64,000 nucleotides of DNA from Acanthosepion pharaonis (GCA_903632075.3 CAHIKZ030001813.1:7774501-7838500), one strand, 5' to 3'; shown: positions 1 through 11,690, counted from the first letter of the stretch. Translations and numbers: made by a program. The notes: generated by a model from the letters alone, not told the origin.

Positions 1-880
1 GTGTAAATGGAATGCAAAGGAGGGACTGCGCTTTTTTTAGTCCTAAACTTACAAAATGCATTTTCTAAGAATTCATGGATTTATTCTATTCCGCCATTTT
101 CTTATGACTTCCAAATTATTATAGTGAATACTCGTATATTAAAAAGACGGTAGACGTAATATACACTGTTTAAATTAAAAAACGTTTGTTTAAAATAAAC
201 CATATATATATATGAGTGTATGTGTGTGTATGTGATATTTATAGTCGCGTGATGATCTCAAATGCGTGAAACTTGTGTAGTGACTCGAGCTGTCCTTCGG
301 AGAGTGTTGATGTTGGGAAGCGTTTTGCTCTGTCTCGGCAGTGTAGGCGTTGAGCAATTTAGTCTCATGCGTAGGTGGGTGTTTGTCTTTTGATATTTTT
401 TTTCTGTTTATTGTTTCATTTCTTGTACAGGATCTTTTACTTGTCTATGGTTTTAGGTCTTTGGTAAGTTTTCTGTTGGCCGCACCAACATTGTCGGGTT
501 GTTTAACCTACTTTATGCATAATGCGACCTCTACATATTTTACCCTGATTACCTGTGTATAGTGCTCATCGAAAATGCATAAAGTTTAATCTCTTCAAAA
601 TAAAATGGCCTGCGTTTAGTGCGATCCCCTATTTATAACATATCATAAATATCGCATTGTACTCGAGTACATGCAGTAATTTTCACATGTCGATGGAACG
701 TATATATGTGATAGGATGTTACATTTAAACATTTTATATGGCCCCACACTTTCTAATATGCTATTTTTTAGATTATTATAGAATATAAGGATTTCTAAGT
801 TATACTTTAAGTAGAAAATATTAAATTTTGTTTTTAGTAATAAATTTTTATCTAAACCAGTGAGTGACTAAGAAAGAAAC
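1..880. other. AT-rich sequence, no recognised feature
   Basis: I see no coding similarity, tandem array or transposon end here. A 70-codon open frame near 350-562 has a composition typical of chance frames and is not called. Confidence 0.5.
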
Positions 881-883
881 CGT

Positions 884-980
884 ACTGCAAAATTCGCCGT
901 AAATATTCTTGAAAACTCACTTCAGGAATTTTCTCCGTAAGAAACTTCACCGTATAGAATTTTTGCCGTGAGAAAATTTC
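884..980 (+). repeat. short CCGT-type tandem array, copy 1
   Basis: Four or five diverged units of about 16-17 bp follow one another, each starting CCGT followed by an AT-rich stretch (for example CCGTAAGAAACTTCA and CCGTGAGAAAATTTCA). A related array in the opposite orientation lies at 1610-1705 and one in the same orientation at 5205-5300. Confidence 0.5.
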
Positions 981-1021
981 ACACATTTTCTTTTTCGATA
1001 CCCGTCACTTTTGGAGTAATG

Positions 1022-1095
1022 TACAATTTAATATGCGAAAGACCTTGTTATCAAGTATATTTTAATTATATAACAAGGTAGTATATTAAATTGTT
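1022..1095. repeat. imperfect hairpin
   Basis: Nested inverted repeats share one centre. The outer arm CAATTTAATAT at 1024-1034 pairs with ATATTAAATTG at 1083-1093, and the inner arm ACCTTGTTAT at 1042-1051 pairs with ATAACAAGGT at 1070-1079. It could be a small foldback element; no coding is present. Confidence 0.6.
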
Positions 1096-1609
1096 TAAAT
1101 GTTTTTGTGTTTGATGAATTGAATTTCCGTTATGCTTCGGATCAAAAGGTGGTATGTTGTTATAATATATGTTCAAATATAAGAAAGTATATTTCAATAT
1201 TTATGTATTTATAGTGAATTAAAAACAGTTTACATTTGCAAATAATTTCAAAAGAATTAGTGACAATTTGAAAAGTTATTTTTCTTTGATCAGATCTTTT
1301 ATATTGAAGTTGGTTTCGTATTCAAGTTGTAAGGTGGATTAAAATAATATATATTGCTTGGGTGAGAATTTTTGACAGACTGATAATATGTTAACAGAAA
1401 GTTTAGCGTTAAGTCTGAAATATGAAATTGCATGACGTAGGCTCTGGTGTCAAGTTGAAATTTTTGCGCTCCTCCCTGACGAGGATGAATGATGCCGGAT
1501 TTGGATCCTAGAATTTTGCTTATGAAAATGTTAAAATCGAAGTAATAATAGAGTGAGCCAGCCATACTTGATAATAAGATATTCGCATATAAAAAAAAAT
1601 GAGGCGAAA

Positions 1610-1705
1610 TTGTCTTACTGAAAAAATCCTATACAGCAAAGTTTTCTACGGTGAAAAATCCCAAGGCGAGATTTCCTAACGCAAAAATGTTTACGGAGAA
1701 TGTTC
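1610..1705 (-). repeat. short CCGT-type tandem array, copy 2 (inverted)
   Basis: Read on the minus strand this shows units like those at 884-980: CTCCGTAAACATTTTTG, then CACCGTAGAAAACTTTG, with diverged units between. It sits just before the 38-bp minisatellite. Confidence 0.45.
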
Positions 1706-1857
1706 CTAGAACCATGAAACATGCAGAGTGACACAAAGAAAGAGACAAACTTAAGGAGAGAAAGGTGGAGAGAAAAACAACAACGATATAAAGAGAGGCT
1801 GGTCTAAGCAGTGCAAGAGAATGATTACAGAAACAGAGAGGAAGAGAAAGACAAAGA

Positions 1858-4800
1858 GCGACAAAGGGAGAATCATATAATAAGAGAAGCAAATAATGAC
1901 AAAGAGAGAATCAGATAAGAGAAGCAAAGAGCGAGAAAGAGAGAATCAGATAATAAGAGAAGCAAAAGAGCGAGAAAGGAGAATCAGATAATATGAGGAA
2001 GCAAATAGTGACAAAGAGAGAGTAAGATAATAAGAGAAGCAAATAGCGAGAAAGGGAGAATCAGATAATAAGAGAAGCAAAGAGGGAGAAAGGGAGAATC
2101 AGATAATAAGAGAAGCAAAGAGCGAGAAAGGGAGAATCAGATAATAAGAGAGGCAAATAGCGATAAAGAGAGAATCAGATAATAAGAGAAGCAAATAGTG
2201 ACAAAGAGAGAATCAGATAATAAAAGAAGCAAAGAGGGAGAAAGGGAGAATCAGATAATAAGAGAAGCAAAGAGGGAGAAAGGGAGAATCAGATAATAAG
2301 AGAAGCAAAGAGCGAGAAAGGGAGAATCAGATAATAAGAGAGGCAAATAGCGATAAAGAGAGAATCAGATAATAAGAGAAGCAAATAGTGACAAAGAGAG
2401 AATCAGATAATAACAGAAGCAAAAAGGGAGAAAGGAGAATCAGATAATAAGAGAAGCAAAAGAGGAGAAAGGGAGAATCAGATAATAAAAGAAGCAAAAG
2501 AGCGAGAAAGGGAGAATCAAATAATAAGAGAAGCAAATAGTGACAAAGAGAGAATCAGATAATAAGAGAAGCAAAGAGGGAGAAAGGGAGAATCAGATAA
2601 TAAGAGAAGCAAAGAGCGACAAAGGGAGAATCAGATAATAAGAGAAAAAAGAGGAGAAAGGAGAATCAGATAATAAGAGAAGCAAAAGAGCGAGAAAAGG
2701 AGAATCAGATAATATGAGAGGCAAAATAGCGACAAAGAGAGAATCAGATAATAAGAAAGCAAATAGTGACAAAGAGAGAATCAGATAATAAAAGAAGCAA
2801 AAGAGGGAGAAAGGAGAATCAGATAATAAGAGAAGCAAAAAGAAAGGGAGAATCAGATAATAAGAGAAGCAAAGAAGAAAGGGAGAATCAGATAATAAGA
2901 GAAGCAAAGAGGGAGAAAGGGAGAATCAGATAATAAGAGAAGCAAAGAGCGAGAAAGGGAGAATCAGATAATAAGAGAGGCAAATAGCGATAAAGAGAGA
3001 ATCAGATAATAAGAGAAGCAAATAGTGACAAAGAGAGAATCAGATAATAAAAGAAGCAAAGAGGGAGAAAGGGAGAATCAGATAATAAGAGAAGCAAAGA
3101 GGGAGAAAGGGAGAATCAGATAATAAGAGAAGCAAAGAGCGAGAAAGGGAGAATCAGATAATAAGAGAGGCAAATAGCGATAAAGAGAGAATCAGATAAT
3201 AAGAGAAAAAATAGGACAAAAGAGAAGATAATAACAGAAGCAAAAGGAGAAAGGAGAATCAGATAATAAGAGAAGCAAATAGGAGAAAAGGAGAATCAGA
3301 TAATAAAAGAAGCAAAGAGGAGAAAGGGAGAATCAAATAATAAGAGAAGCAAATAGTGACAAAGAGAGAATCAGATAATAAGAGAAGCAAAGAGGGAGAA
3401 AGGGAGAATCAGATAATAAGAGAAGCAAAGAGCGACAAAGGGAGAATCAGATAATAAGAGAAGCAAAGAGGGAGAAAGGGAGAATCAGATAATAAGAGAA
3501 GCAAAGAGCGAGAAAGGGAGAATCAGATAATAAGAGAGGCAAATAGCGATAAAGAGAGAATCAGATAATAAGAGAAGCAAATAGTGACAAAGAGAGAATC
3601 AGATAATAAAAGAAGCAAAAGAGGGAGAAAGGGAGAATCAGATAATAAGAAGCAAAAAGAGAAAAGGGAGAAGATAATAAGAGAAGGAGAAAGAGAGAAT
3701 CAGATAATAAGAGAAGCAAATAGACAAAGAGAGAATCAGGGAGAAGCAAATAGGACAAAGAGAGAATCAGATAATAAGAGAAGCAAAAGGGAGAAAGGGA
3801 GAATCAGATAATAAGAGAAGCAAAAGAACAAAGGAGAAAGATAATAAGAGAAGCAAAGAGGGAGAAAGGAGAATCAGATAATAAGAGAAGCAAAAGAGCG
3901 ACAAAGGGAGAATCAGATAATAAGAGAGGCAAATAGGAGAAAGGAGAATCAGATAATAAGAGAAGCAAAATAGCGACAAAAGAGAGAATCAGATAATAAA
4001 AGAAGCAAAGAGGAGAAAGGAGAATCAGATAATAAGAGAAGCAAAAGAGCGAGAAAGGGAGAATCAGATAATAAGAGAAGCAAATAGTGACAAAGAGAGA
4101 ATCAGATAATAAAAGAAGCAAAGAGGGAGAAAGGGAGAATCAGATAATAAGAGAAGCAAAGAGGGAGAAAGGGAGAATCAGATAATAAAAGAAGCAAAGA
4201 GCGAGAAAGGGAGAATCAGATAATAAGAGAAGCAAATAGTGACAAAGAGAGAATCAGATAATAAAAGAAGCAAAGAGGGAGAAAGGGAGAATCAGATAAT
4301 AAGAGAAGCAAAGAGGGAGAAAGGGAGAATCAGATAATAAGAGAAGCAAAGAGGGAGAAAGGGAGAATCAGATAATAAGAGAAGCAAAGAGCGAGAAAGG
4401 GAGAATCAGATAATAAGAGAGGCAAATAGCGATAAAAGAGAGAATCAGATAATAAGAGAAGCAAATAGTGACAAAGAGAGAATCAGATAATAAAAAAGAA
4501 GCAAAAGAGGAGAAAGGGAGAATCAGATAATAAGAGAAGCAAAAGAGCGAGAAAGGGAGAATCAGATAATATGAGAAGAGTGACAAAGAGAGAATCAGAT
4601 AATAAAAGAAGCAAAGAGGGAGAAAAGGAGTGACAAAGAGAGAAAGGAGAATCAGATAATAAAAAGAAGCAAAAAAAAGAAAAAGGAGAATCAGGAGGCA
4701 AAAAGGGAGAATCAGATAATAAGAGAAGCAAAAGAGGAGAAAGGAGAATCAGATAATAAAAGAGGAGAAAGGGAGAATCAGATAACAAAAGAAGCAAAAA

Positions 4801-5143
4801 GAGCGAGAAAGGAGAATCAGATAATAAGAGAAGCAAAAGAGGGAGAAAGGGAGAATCAGATAATAAGAGAGGCAAATAGCGAGAAAGAGAGAATCAGATA
4901 ATAAGAGAAGCAAAATAATGACAAAGGAGAATCAGATAATAAAAGAAGCAAAGAGGGAGAAAGGAGAATCAGATAATAAGAGAGAAGCAAAGAGGGAGAA
5001 AGGGAGAATCAGATAATAAGAGAGGCAAAGAGCGAGAAAGGGAGAATCAGATAATTAGTGACAAAAGAGTTAATAAAAGAAGACAATATGATATATAGGG
5101 AGAAAGAGAATCAGATTTAAGAGAAGCAAAAGAGCGAGAAAGG
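1858..5143. repeat. 38-bp minisatellite array with higher-order pattern
   Basis: About 85 copies of a purine-rich 38-bp unit lie head to tail. A typical unit reads GAGAATCAGATAATAAGAGA followed by AGCAAAGAGGGAGAAAGG. Variant units differ at the second half (AGCAAATAGTGACAAAGA, AGGCAAATAGCGATAAAGA, AAAGAAGCAAAGAGGG). The AGGCAAATAGCGATAAAG variant recurs about 191 bp apart (near 2150 and 2341, and near 2980 and 3171), which is five units and so a higher-order repeat. Single-base indels are frequent, especially between 3.2 and 4.9 kb. The minus strand is nearly free of stops over long runs and gives Leu/Ser/Phe/Tyr-rich frames up to about 130 codons, but the 38-bp period rotates the frame and the indels break it. 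I therefore read these frames as by-products. Confidence 0.95.
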
Positions 5144-5204
5144 AATGGTTTAGAGAAAAGATATTGATAATTTCAAGAAGTGATAACATGTGAATGGTTT
5201 AGAG

Positions 5205-5300
5205 AAAAATATGCCGCCGTGTCATATTTTGCCGCCGTGTCTTAGGTGCAAAAACAAAAAAAAAAGGAAACTATCTAACTTTTGCCGTATAGATAACATA
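5205..5300 (+). repeat. short CCGT-type tandem array, copy 3
   Basis: GCCGCCGTGTCATATTTT is followed by GCCGCCGTGTCTTAGG and, after an A-tract, by TTTTGCCGTATAGATAAC. The last resembles CCGTATAGAATTTTTG of the array at 884-980. With the reversed array at 1610-1705 it brackets the minisatellite. Confidence 0.4.
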
Positions 5301-6630
5301 TCAATCTTTGATTTATGCTTGTTGTTCGTATAATCAGCTTCATATTTCAACTGCCTTCCGCTGTCAATGATAATGTGAAAATGACATTTTGCTAATAAAC
5401 CAAATGAAATAAAAAAAAACATTAAATGAACAATTTTTGACAGCTACATATTTCTCTAGGCTTTTGTCTTCTGGATTTTACTCGATGTTATCTTTATCAA
5501 TAAGGAAATTAATTAATTTATCTCTTGCCAGAGATCCTGTCACACACTTAGCCTTATAATGGTTCATTTTCCTTATACGTTTTGATATTATGTGTACATG
5601 TGTTAATCTAAAGCTGATCTTTTCTAGATGCTATCCTTTTTTGTATTATTATGTTTAATATACGTATAAGAAAATAATACAAATAACTTCGGAAAGTAAA
5701 CATGTCTACAATAACACATGTAATACGGCGAAATCAATTACAAAATTTCAATGTATCATCTTCGTCATGTAAATGACTTTCTAGTAGCAAATCGAATTAA
5801 CGATGATTGAAATAGGGCAACACATTAAGCCTTTTTGGGATAACGTGTACCAATTACATGAAGCGTTAAGATTTGATTAAACTAATTGCTGTGCCTGCTG
5901 CTAAGAGGGTATTACACATTTATAAGTTTACCATTCGTACATGCATTGACTATTGCTGTCAGACAATGCCGTTTCCTTCTGCTATTTATCTAGAGATTCT
6001 TCATAAAATCAAAGAAGAATTTGCAATGTTATCAGTCCTGATCTGACATCTTGATTTTTGTTTTTTCTTCATCGCCGTAATGTAGCTTTTCTTTACTATA
6101 AATAGAGTCCAATAAAATAAAGTCCTTGTTCTGATTCGCCTTCCTGAGAGGGAAAGTACAAAGACCTTGGTTTTATGAATTTAAGTGCAGTACTAGATTG
6201 GCAGCAAGGTCTCATGATCTTATAATTGAAATTTCTGGAAGAAACAGTTTTATTCTTTGGCATTTTTCGATTGTGAACCTTTTTCCGGCATCTTGCTTTC
6301 CTGCCAACTTTGATCTTCAAAAATGTATAAGCAATGGCAATCGTTAACTTCTGTCTTCATATATTCTGTTCTTTTCTTGTTCCTTTTCCTTCATGATGTT
6401 TTTTTTTTATTTTTCAAATATTGTTTAACTCTATAACCCCACCTCTGCGTTTAGAGCTTTATATAATGACATAAGAGAATGAGAATAGAAAAAATAAAAA
6501 CATCGTCAAAATGGCGATGTTTCATATTAATTCGAACAAAAAGTTAACCTGCCAACCGCTACCATTAATGAAGTAAACCGATGGCATTTAGTGGACTCGT
6601 GAAATGTCTTTTCCTGTGAGAGATTTTACA
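5301..6630. other. AT-rich sequence, no recognised feature
   Basis: No repeat family or coding similarity is visible. Small open frames are not supported by anything else. Confidence 0.45.
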
Positions 6631-6639
6631 AATTTCAAC

Positions 6640-6760
6640 AGAAAGAAGAACTGGCTACTCGGTCAATGAATTTCGGTTTTTTTCTCATAAGAAAAAGATT
6701 ATTATTGCCATTAACATTACCAGTAAGCATAAGTGTGATAAAAGTAAGTGCATTTCAATT
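6640..6760 (+). repeat. dispersed repeat family R, copy 1
   Basis: A TTTCAAC stretch is followed by a GGTCAATGAAT core and then AAAAAGATTATTATTGCCAT. Similar blocks with the same order occur near 27485, 46145 and 47070, so this is a dispersed repeat, perhaps a LINE 3' region. Confidence 0.5.
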
Positions 6761-6789
6761 TTTACTATTACTAATGCTAATAACCTAGA

Positions 6790-7064
6790 TTCACATTTAG
6801 TTGAATATTTTCTTACAGTATGGAAGGTCTCTTCTATAAAACCTGTTTTCAAGAATGTCACTGAACGCTCCTGCGTTTCACAATACTACCCCATCAACCT
6901 CCTTACTGACATCAACAAATTCTTTAGTCTGTTATCAAGACAAAGATCTCCTGAGCGACAAACATTATTCAGGTCAAGTGCTTATGTCTTTTATTGTCAT
7001 TACAGATAAAATCGGTGAAATGCTCGATAATAGATCGATCGCCTGGGATACTGTAAAGTTGTGA
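6790..7064 (+). pseudogene. LINE reverse transcriptase fragment
   Basis: Two adjoining frames together resemble the central reverse transcriptase of APE-type LINEs of the Jockey/CR1 sort. One frame reads FKNVTERS, then INLLTDINKFFSLLS (compare the family's RPISLLS..SKVFE). The next reads DLLSDKHYSG, then VLMSFIVITDKIGEMLDNRS and W-DTVKL (compare LLSDKQYGFR and the aspartate-bearing ALDISKAFD block). The first catalytic aspartate region is degraded, and a frameshift near 6930 separates the two parts. It is a 5'- and 3'-truncated dead copy. The exact clade is uncertain. Confidence 0.6.
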
Positions 7065-7209
7065 CAAAGGTGGGGGTGGGTAAACAAAAACTCCAACCAC
7101 GTCATCCTTAGTAGTGTCAGCTTTGTTATCATGTCCTTGCTATAACGAAAGTGTCCACACAGGTCGTTATTAATAAACAGTTGGATTAAGTCCATAAGAT
7201 CAACGAGGG

Positions 7210-7280
7210 TATCGTGCAAGTCTCTCACCACACACACTCAGACACACGCACGCACACACGCACGCAAACACACACATACT

Positions 7281-7349
<69 letters not shown>
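7210..7349. repeat. (CA)n-like and (TA)n compound microsatellite
   Basis: A CACACA/ACGCACG stretch at 7226-7285 runs into about 30 TA units ending at 7349. Confidence 0.95.
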
Positions 7350-7351
<2 letters not shown>

Positions 7352-7491
7352 GATATAAGGATAAGGAAGAGATTATTTTGTTTCAACGAGAGAAAAGTGC
7401 ATATTTTAAAAGAGAACAAGCCACAAACGCTTTTCATTATAGTGTGGATGCTTTTTAATGTAAACTTTAGTCTGCATATATCCCTACATGT

Positions 7492-7517
7492 GTTTCGGGT
7501 CTTGTGACCTTCTTCAG
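7492..7517 (-). ncRNA. hammerhead-like core (variant, probably decayed)
   Basis: On the minus strand CTGAAGA is followed by one extra A, a GGTC/GACC hairpin with an ACAA loop, and then CGAAAC. Right after comes ACACATGTA, which can form a 3-bp stem III ending in a GUA cleavage triplet. I cannot find a pairing stem I and there is an extra base before stem II, so activity is doubtful. It lies in a segment bounded by (TA)n at 7349 and 7797, as PLE-derived repeats often are here. Confidence 0.4.
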
Positions 7518-7794
7518 GCGAAGAATGTTTGGTTCCACATATTATTTAAAGGGATGGTTTTATGTTAGACATTTTAACCATTGTCTTTTTGGTTGGTAGC
7601 AGTCAAATAATTCCATCTTGATTTAGTCTAAATTGTACTTCAGGTTGTGGGCTAATAAAACAATTAAATTTGCTCAGAGAAAGGGAACAAGAGGAGGATG
7701 TATTTGTTTTTATCATTTTATACCCCCTGTATCTTTTCGTTGGGTCTTCCTTCCTCTATTCTTGTGTATTGTCTGTGTGTACTTTTGCCAGTAA

Positions 7795-7796
<2 letters not shown>

Positions 7797-7830
<34 letters not shown>

Positions 7831-7927
7831 TTTCTTCATACATATATATTGTATTATTATAAGGAGACCTATATAGTATATTTATACACATTGTATGGTG
7901 TATAGAGTTCGGGTGAGTGAGAGAGAG

Positions 7928-7974
<47 letters not shown>

Positions 7975-7998
7975 GTGTGTGTGTGTGTGTGTGTAGTG
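7797..7998. repeat. (TA)n, (GATA)n and (GT)n microsatellites
   Basis: (TA)n runs at 7797-7830. (GA)n followed by about ten GATA units and then (GT)n runs at 7918-7998. Confidence 0.95.
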
Positions 7999-8117
7999 TA
8001 TTTGTTTTTGCCAGTATTGTATATATTCGTTCTCCATACATATAGATTACATATGGTAGAAAGAGAAAAAAATGATGATAAAAGATCAAAGAATATACAG
8101 AGCAACAAAAAGACGCT

Positions 8118-8560
8118 GTAGATAGCATTAATCACCCTTATCCCTGTGAAAAAAAGGGCTTGGAAAAATATCGCCATTTGTTTTGAGGGACTAAAACAGG
8201 ACCATTCTTAGATTTTATTTTATTCCGTGCGATGAGCGCGTATCTGTTCTTGTGGAGGAAAGTATAATCGGCGAATATATAAGGTAAAAAGCTCTCCTCC
8301 CAAACAAAAGCCCGGGAAGGAATCTGAAGCGTATGATAGGCGAACATATCCAGTCCTATTTGTAGAGTAGAAATGGATGGTCTATTCGATAAGGCAGGCA
8401 CTGGAGGACATAAGTTACCTCCTCCGGTGTCATATAAGCATCTGAATGGCTTGCGGCTAATTGTATTTTTGTATTTGTATTGTGTTCGTAAGAGAATAAA
8501 ATAATTCAGAATTACTGCTATTAATGTCGTTGTGGTTATTTTACACTATTGTTAAAAAAG
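8118..8560. other. unrecognised sequence with one minus-strand frame
   Basis: A minus-strand open frame of 87 codons (8138-8401) is not low-complexity but matches no family I know. It has no splice or promoter context I can support. Confidence 0.3.
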
Positions 8561-8565
8561 ACAAA

Positions 8566-8940
8566 TGAATAGTATATAAATTCAGGGGTGATACGGTGAC
8601 GTCAGTTGAAGTAGATTTTAGAAGCAACTGGAAACCTAGTCCCAAACAGAAAACAAGGAATACACCTCTACGCCTCTTTAAAAGAACGGGAGGAGTCTAA
8701 ACTGGGAGATAAGCTGAACCTATCTACTTCTATTGAGGAAAGAATAAGAAATAAATAGTATATAAATTTTAAGTGGATACGTCGGCTGTATAGAGTTGAA
8801 GTAGATTTTGGAAGGAACTCGAATCCCCGTTCTAAATGGGGAACGATGGATAAATATCGACTTTTATTTAAAAGAAAAAGGATAAGTGAGAGACGGATGG
8901 TAGTCGAACCTATCTATTCCTATTATTCCTGAAAGCAATG
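8566..8940 (+). repeat. diverged ~187-bp tandem duplication
   Basis: Two units follow each other. Each begins AATAGTATATAAATT. Each then has GTTGAAGTAGATTTT near its middle left, a CTTTAAAAGAA or TTTAAAAGAAA block, and GAACCTATCTA near its end. Unit 1 runs about 8566-8751 and unit 2 about 8752-8936. Identity is moderate. Confidence 0.75.
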
Positions 8941-9552
8941 GGAAACCACTTCACCATCCTTCTTAAAAATATATCCTAGTTGACAGATAATAGAAAAGCA
9001 AACTAATTAAGAAGAATAAAAACTTTGATTTTATTAATAAGTTTTATTTTTTAGAATTCACTTTTATTGTATCGAATAATCATAATACTACAGTCTTCAG
9101 AATGGAAAGTCTTTGAATCACTGATAAAACCTATTTCTTTTTAGATTATTTTAATGAATACCTTTTCAAAAGAGTACAATATTTTTAACAGCCAACAAGT
9201 CAATGTTGTTTCCTTTTAGATTTGTGATATTTCTTGGTAAAATCCAACAGTCTCTCATTCAGTTATTTAAACATTCTCTCACGATACACGGGTAATTTAC
9301 GCTCATCATCTACTCGCAAATAGTCTACTATAAATTCAAGATACATTTTTAATATCGGAATTCCCATCTAACCAGCTACTTTACACATGCCTGAAATTTA
9401 TAATTCTCATCTCTTGAGCATATTGTCCTCTCAATATTGAACACATGCTATAGTAATAAAAAGAAATATCTTTTAAAATTGGAATGAAGCCGTATTAGCA
9501 ACTACTCTGAGAGTATCATAAAAATACTGGGAATTATTTAATAACCACAAAA
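8941..9552. other. AT-rich sequence, no recognised feature
   Basis: Nothing recognisable beyond AT-rich composition. Confidence 0.4.
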
Positions 9553-9862
9553 CGCTTCAAATACCTCGGTGTCTGGATCACTTATAAAAATATTAATAGT
9601 GGAGATAAAGAAATTAAACATAGAATAAATTGGGGGTAGAAGTAGTTTTGCCAAACACTTCGCATTGCTCCAAAATCCAAACATTAACTTGAAAACTCGA
9701 GTCACGTTCTATGCAAACTCGTCAGATCAAGATTTTCATATGGATGCCGTGTATGACGTCAAACCCGCCCAGAAAATATCTGTCAGATTTCTACAACCGC
9801 TACCTTAGACCAATGGCTAATAATGTATTTGAGCTAGTGAAGCCTGTATGCATTAGTAAAGA
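9553..9862 (+). pseudogene. LINE reverse transcriptase C-terminal relic
   Basis: Frames joined across small indels read KRFKYLGVWITYK, then GDKEIKHRIN, SSFAKHFALLQN and INLKTRVTFY, then PRKYLSDFYNRYLRPMANN. This is the post-catalytic thumb region of an APE-type LINE reverse transcriptase (the family pattern is F.YLGVW, RI..AR..F......L and L.TR..FY). A frameshift near 9650 and another near 9720 break it. The downstream end is not preserved. Confidence 0.6.
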
Positions 9863-10490
9863 CCCTACCTCTTTGAATCCATTGTTAATTGGCGCTAATG
9901 TATCACAAAGATCTATAACAAATAACAGAAACCACACCATTTAGATAAAGATAAATTTCACCCTACGCCATTTTGCATGCAGCGGATAAATATCCGGTAA
10001 TACTTTGACGGATGAGGGACAAAAGACAGCGAATTGCAATTCTTTGAATTCTGACATTTACACAAATGCATAGATTGGGTAGCGTACGAATGAGAAATTG
10101 TGGTTTTATGAAGTATAAACTTGCTATAACTTGCTATAAATGTCAAGGGCGTTACTGTCCTTATATGATATAAATCTTTTTAGTCTCCATCCCCTAAAAA
10201 AATTCCTCTTTTTATCGGACGGGAAAAGATTTTATTACTTGCAATTCATATGAATTCTCTGTTTATTGACAGAAATAGAAAATACGGGGTATCAACAAAA
10301 TAGCCGAGAATTTAACGACAGCCATATCTTAGGCTGTCCGGTATGATTAATATTCTCACTATTGCCCTTTTATATATCATGAGTTCGTTTAAAGTTGTGT
10401 TCTTTTATAGCATATAATTTCCCGTCAGTCTATATTTGCGTTTTATTTAGAAATTAACAATAATACAATAAAAAGTAATTAATAATGAAT
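9863..10490. other. AT-rich sequence, no recognised feature
   Basis: It may contain the decayed end of the preceding LINE. I see no further motif. Confidence 0.35.
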
Positions 10491-10494
10491 TATT

Positions 10495-10725
10495 CCTACC
10501 GACTGCCTCTTCATTGAGATATATAGAAAACTCAATCTTAAAAATCATAAAACACATATCACCGCCTTTGTCCACACAAACATGTATATGCTCAATAGTG
10601 AGTATTATCTAGAATATATTCAATTGTCAAAGATGGATAACATATTTGTATTACTTCAAATCTTTCAAGAAAATTAAATTTAGGTATTAAATGACTCCTA
10701 AGGAGTTCATATGACGTTAAAATAT
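10495..10725 (+). repeat. dispersed repeat S, copy 1
   Basis: The block ATCACCGCC, then TGTCCACACAAACATG, TATGC and GAGTATTA, followed by a TTAAATGA...GTTAAA end, also occurs at 24440-24655 in the same order and orientation. Confidence 0.65.
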
Positions 10726-11188
10726 TTAACTAATTAGCAAATCCTAAGAAAGCTAAAAGAATAAAAACCAAGCTATTGAATCCATGATTTTATCATTAAG
10801 AGAACTTAATTTGTGTTAAAAATATTATAAATTTACGAGCTGATAAAGAGAGGGAAAGAGATACAGTTCGTGTCAGACATACATTCACGCATATATAATT
10901 TTCAGAATTTAGAGAAAACATAGGTAAACAACTTCCAGTATTTTACTGCTATATATTGTAATTTACGATGAAAAATACATTAATATTAGACATCAAATAA
11001 AGATGTGTAAAAATGCTAATATAAGTATAAGTATATAAATACTGAATGAATAATTATACGCGTGCACAGGTGTTGAAAATTCATTTGGCAGTTTAAATTT
11101 TATTTAAATATGCAAATTACAAACATAACAAAATATTATATATTTACAGCAATGACAAAGGAGATTATTCAGAAAAAACAGACAACTG

Positions 11189-11189
<1 letters not shown>
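10726..11189. other. AT-rich sequence, no recognised feature
   Basis: Nothing recognisable. Confidence 0.4.

Positions 11190-11260
<71 letters not shown>
11190..11260. repeat. (TA)n microsatellite
   Basis: About 35 uninterrupted TA units lie immediately upstream of a PLE-derived segment. Confidence 0.97.
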
Positions 11261-11262
<2 letters not shown>

Positions 11263-11339
11263 CAAAATAGAGTTTCAGGTATAATACAATGATACAGTAG
11301 AGATATATATAAGAGGTGACAGGTTGTTTCATGCTTAGA

Positions 11340-11690
11340 TGCAATCTTTAGGACTTGTTTGTTGTCACGTCTATTTATTTAGGAAGGAAAAAAAAAATTA
11401 AAATTATACCAACCAGAATTAAACAACACGTACCTGCGATAATACTAAACAAAAAAATTTCTTTGGGCGATACCATTCGTAACACGTATGGGTCTTCGAT
11501 TGCGGATTATTTTATAAAGAATCCAACTTGTGCGATGGATTTCAGTGTGAACTGGTTTCCGTCTTGGCCAGTTCGCACTCACTTTTCCATCTTTAAGGTG
11601 TTGGAGTCGCTTTACATCAGGTCCAGGCAACCTGCTCTTTGCAAACAAAGAGATTGTTTGCTTGGACTTGCTGTACTGCGCTTCTAGCAT
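11340..11690 (+). pseudogene. Penelope-like element, C-terminal end of the coding region
   Basis: A 110-codon frame reads TRIKQHVPAIILNK, ISLGDTIRNTYGSSIADYF, NPTCAMDFSVNWF, IFKVLESLYIRSRQPALCKQ and RDCLLGLAVLRF. This matches the C-terminal tail that follows the GIY-YIG endonuclease in PLEs (pattern HVP..I, SSI..H....P.C, F....VLES..I....P.LC.Q). The reverse transcriptase and the YIG core are missing. It is 5'-truncated close to the (TA)n at 11190-11260. Its 3' side carries a hammerhead-like motif (11788) and ends at the (TA)n at 11908, so the copy is (TA)n-bounded on both sides. It belongs to a different PLE family from its neighbours at 11972-14839. Confidence 0.65.

Noticed and set aside
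1858..5143. Long minus-strand open frames rich in Leu, Ser, Phe and Tyr, suggesting a repetitive membrane protein
   Set aside because: The frames follow from a stop-poor 38-bp repeat, shift with every indel, and have no start, splice or promoter context.
1858..5143. A CRISPR-like array
   Set aside because: Units are contiguous with no unique spacers, and the context is a eukaryotic repeat-rich genome.
8138..8401. An 87-codon minus-strand frame as a possible exon
   Set aside because: No recognised similarity and no convincing splice sites or reading-frame partners.
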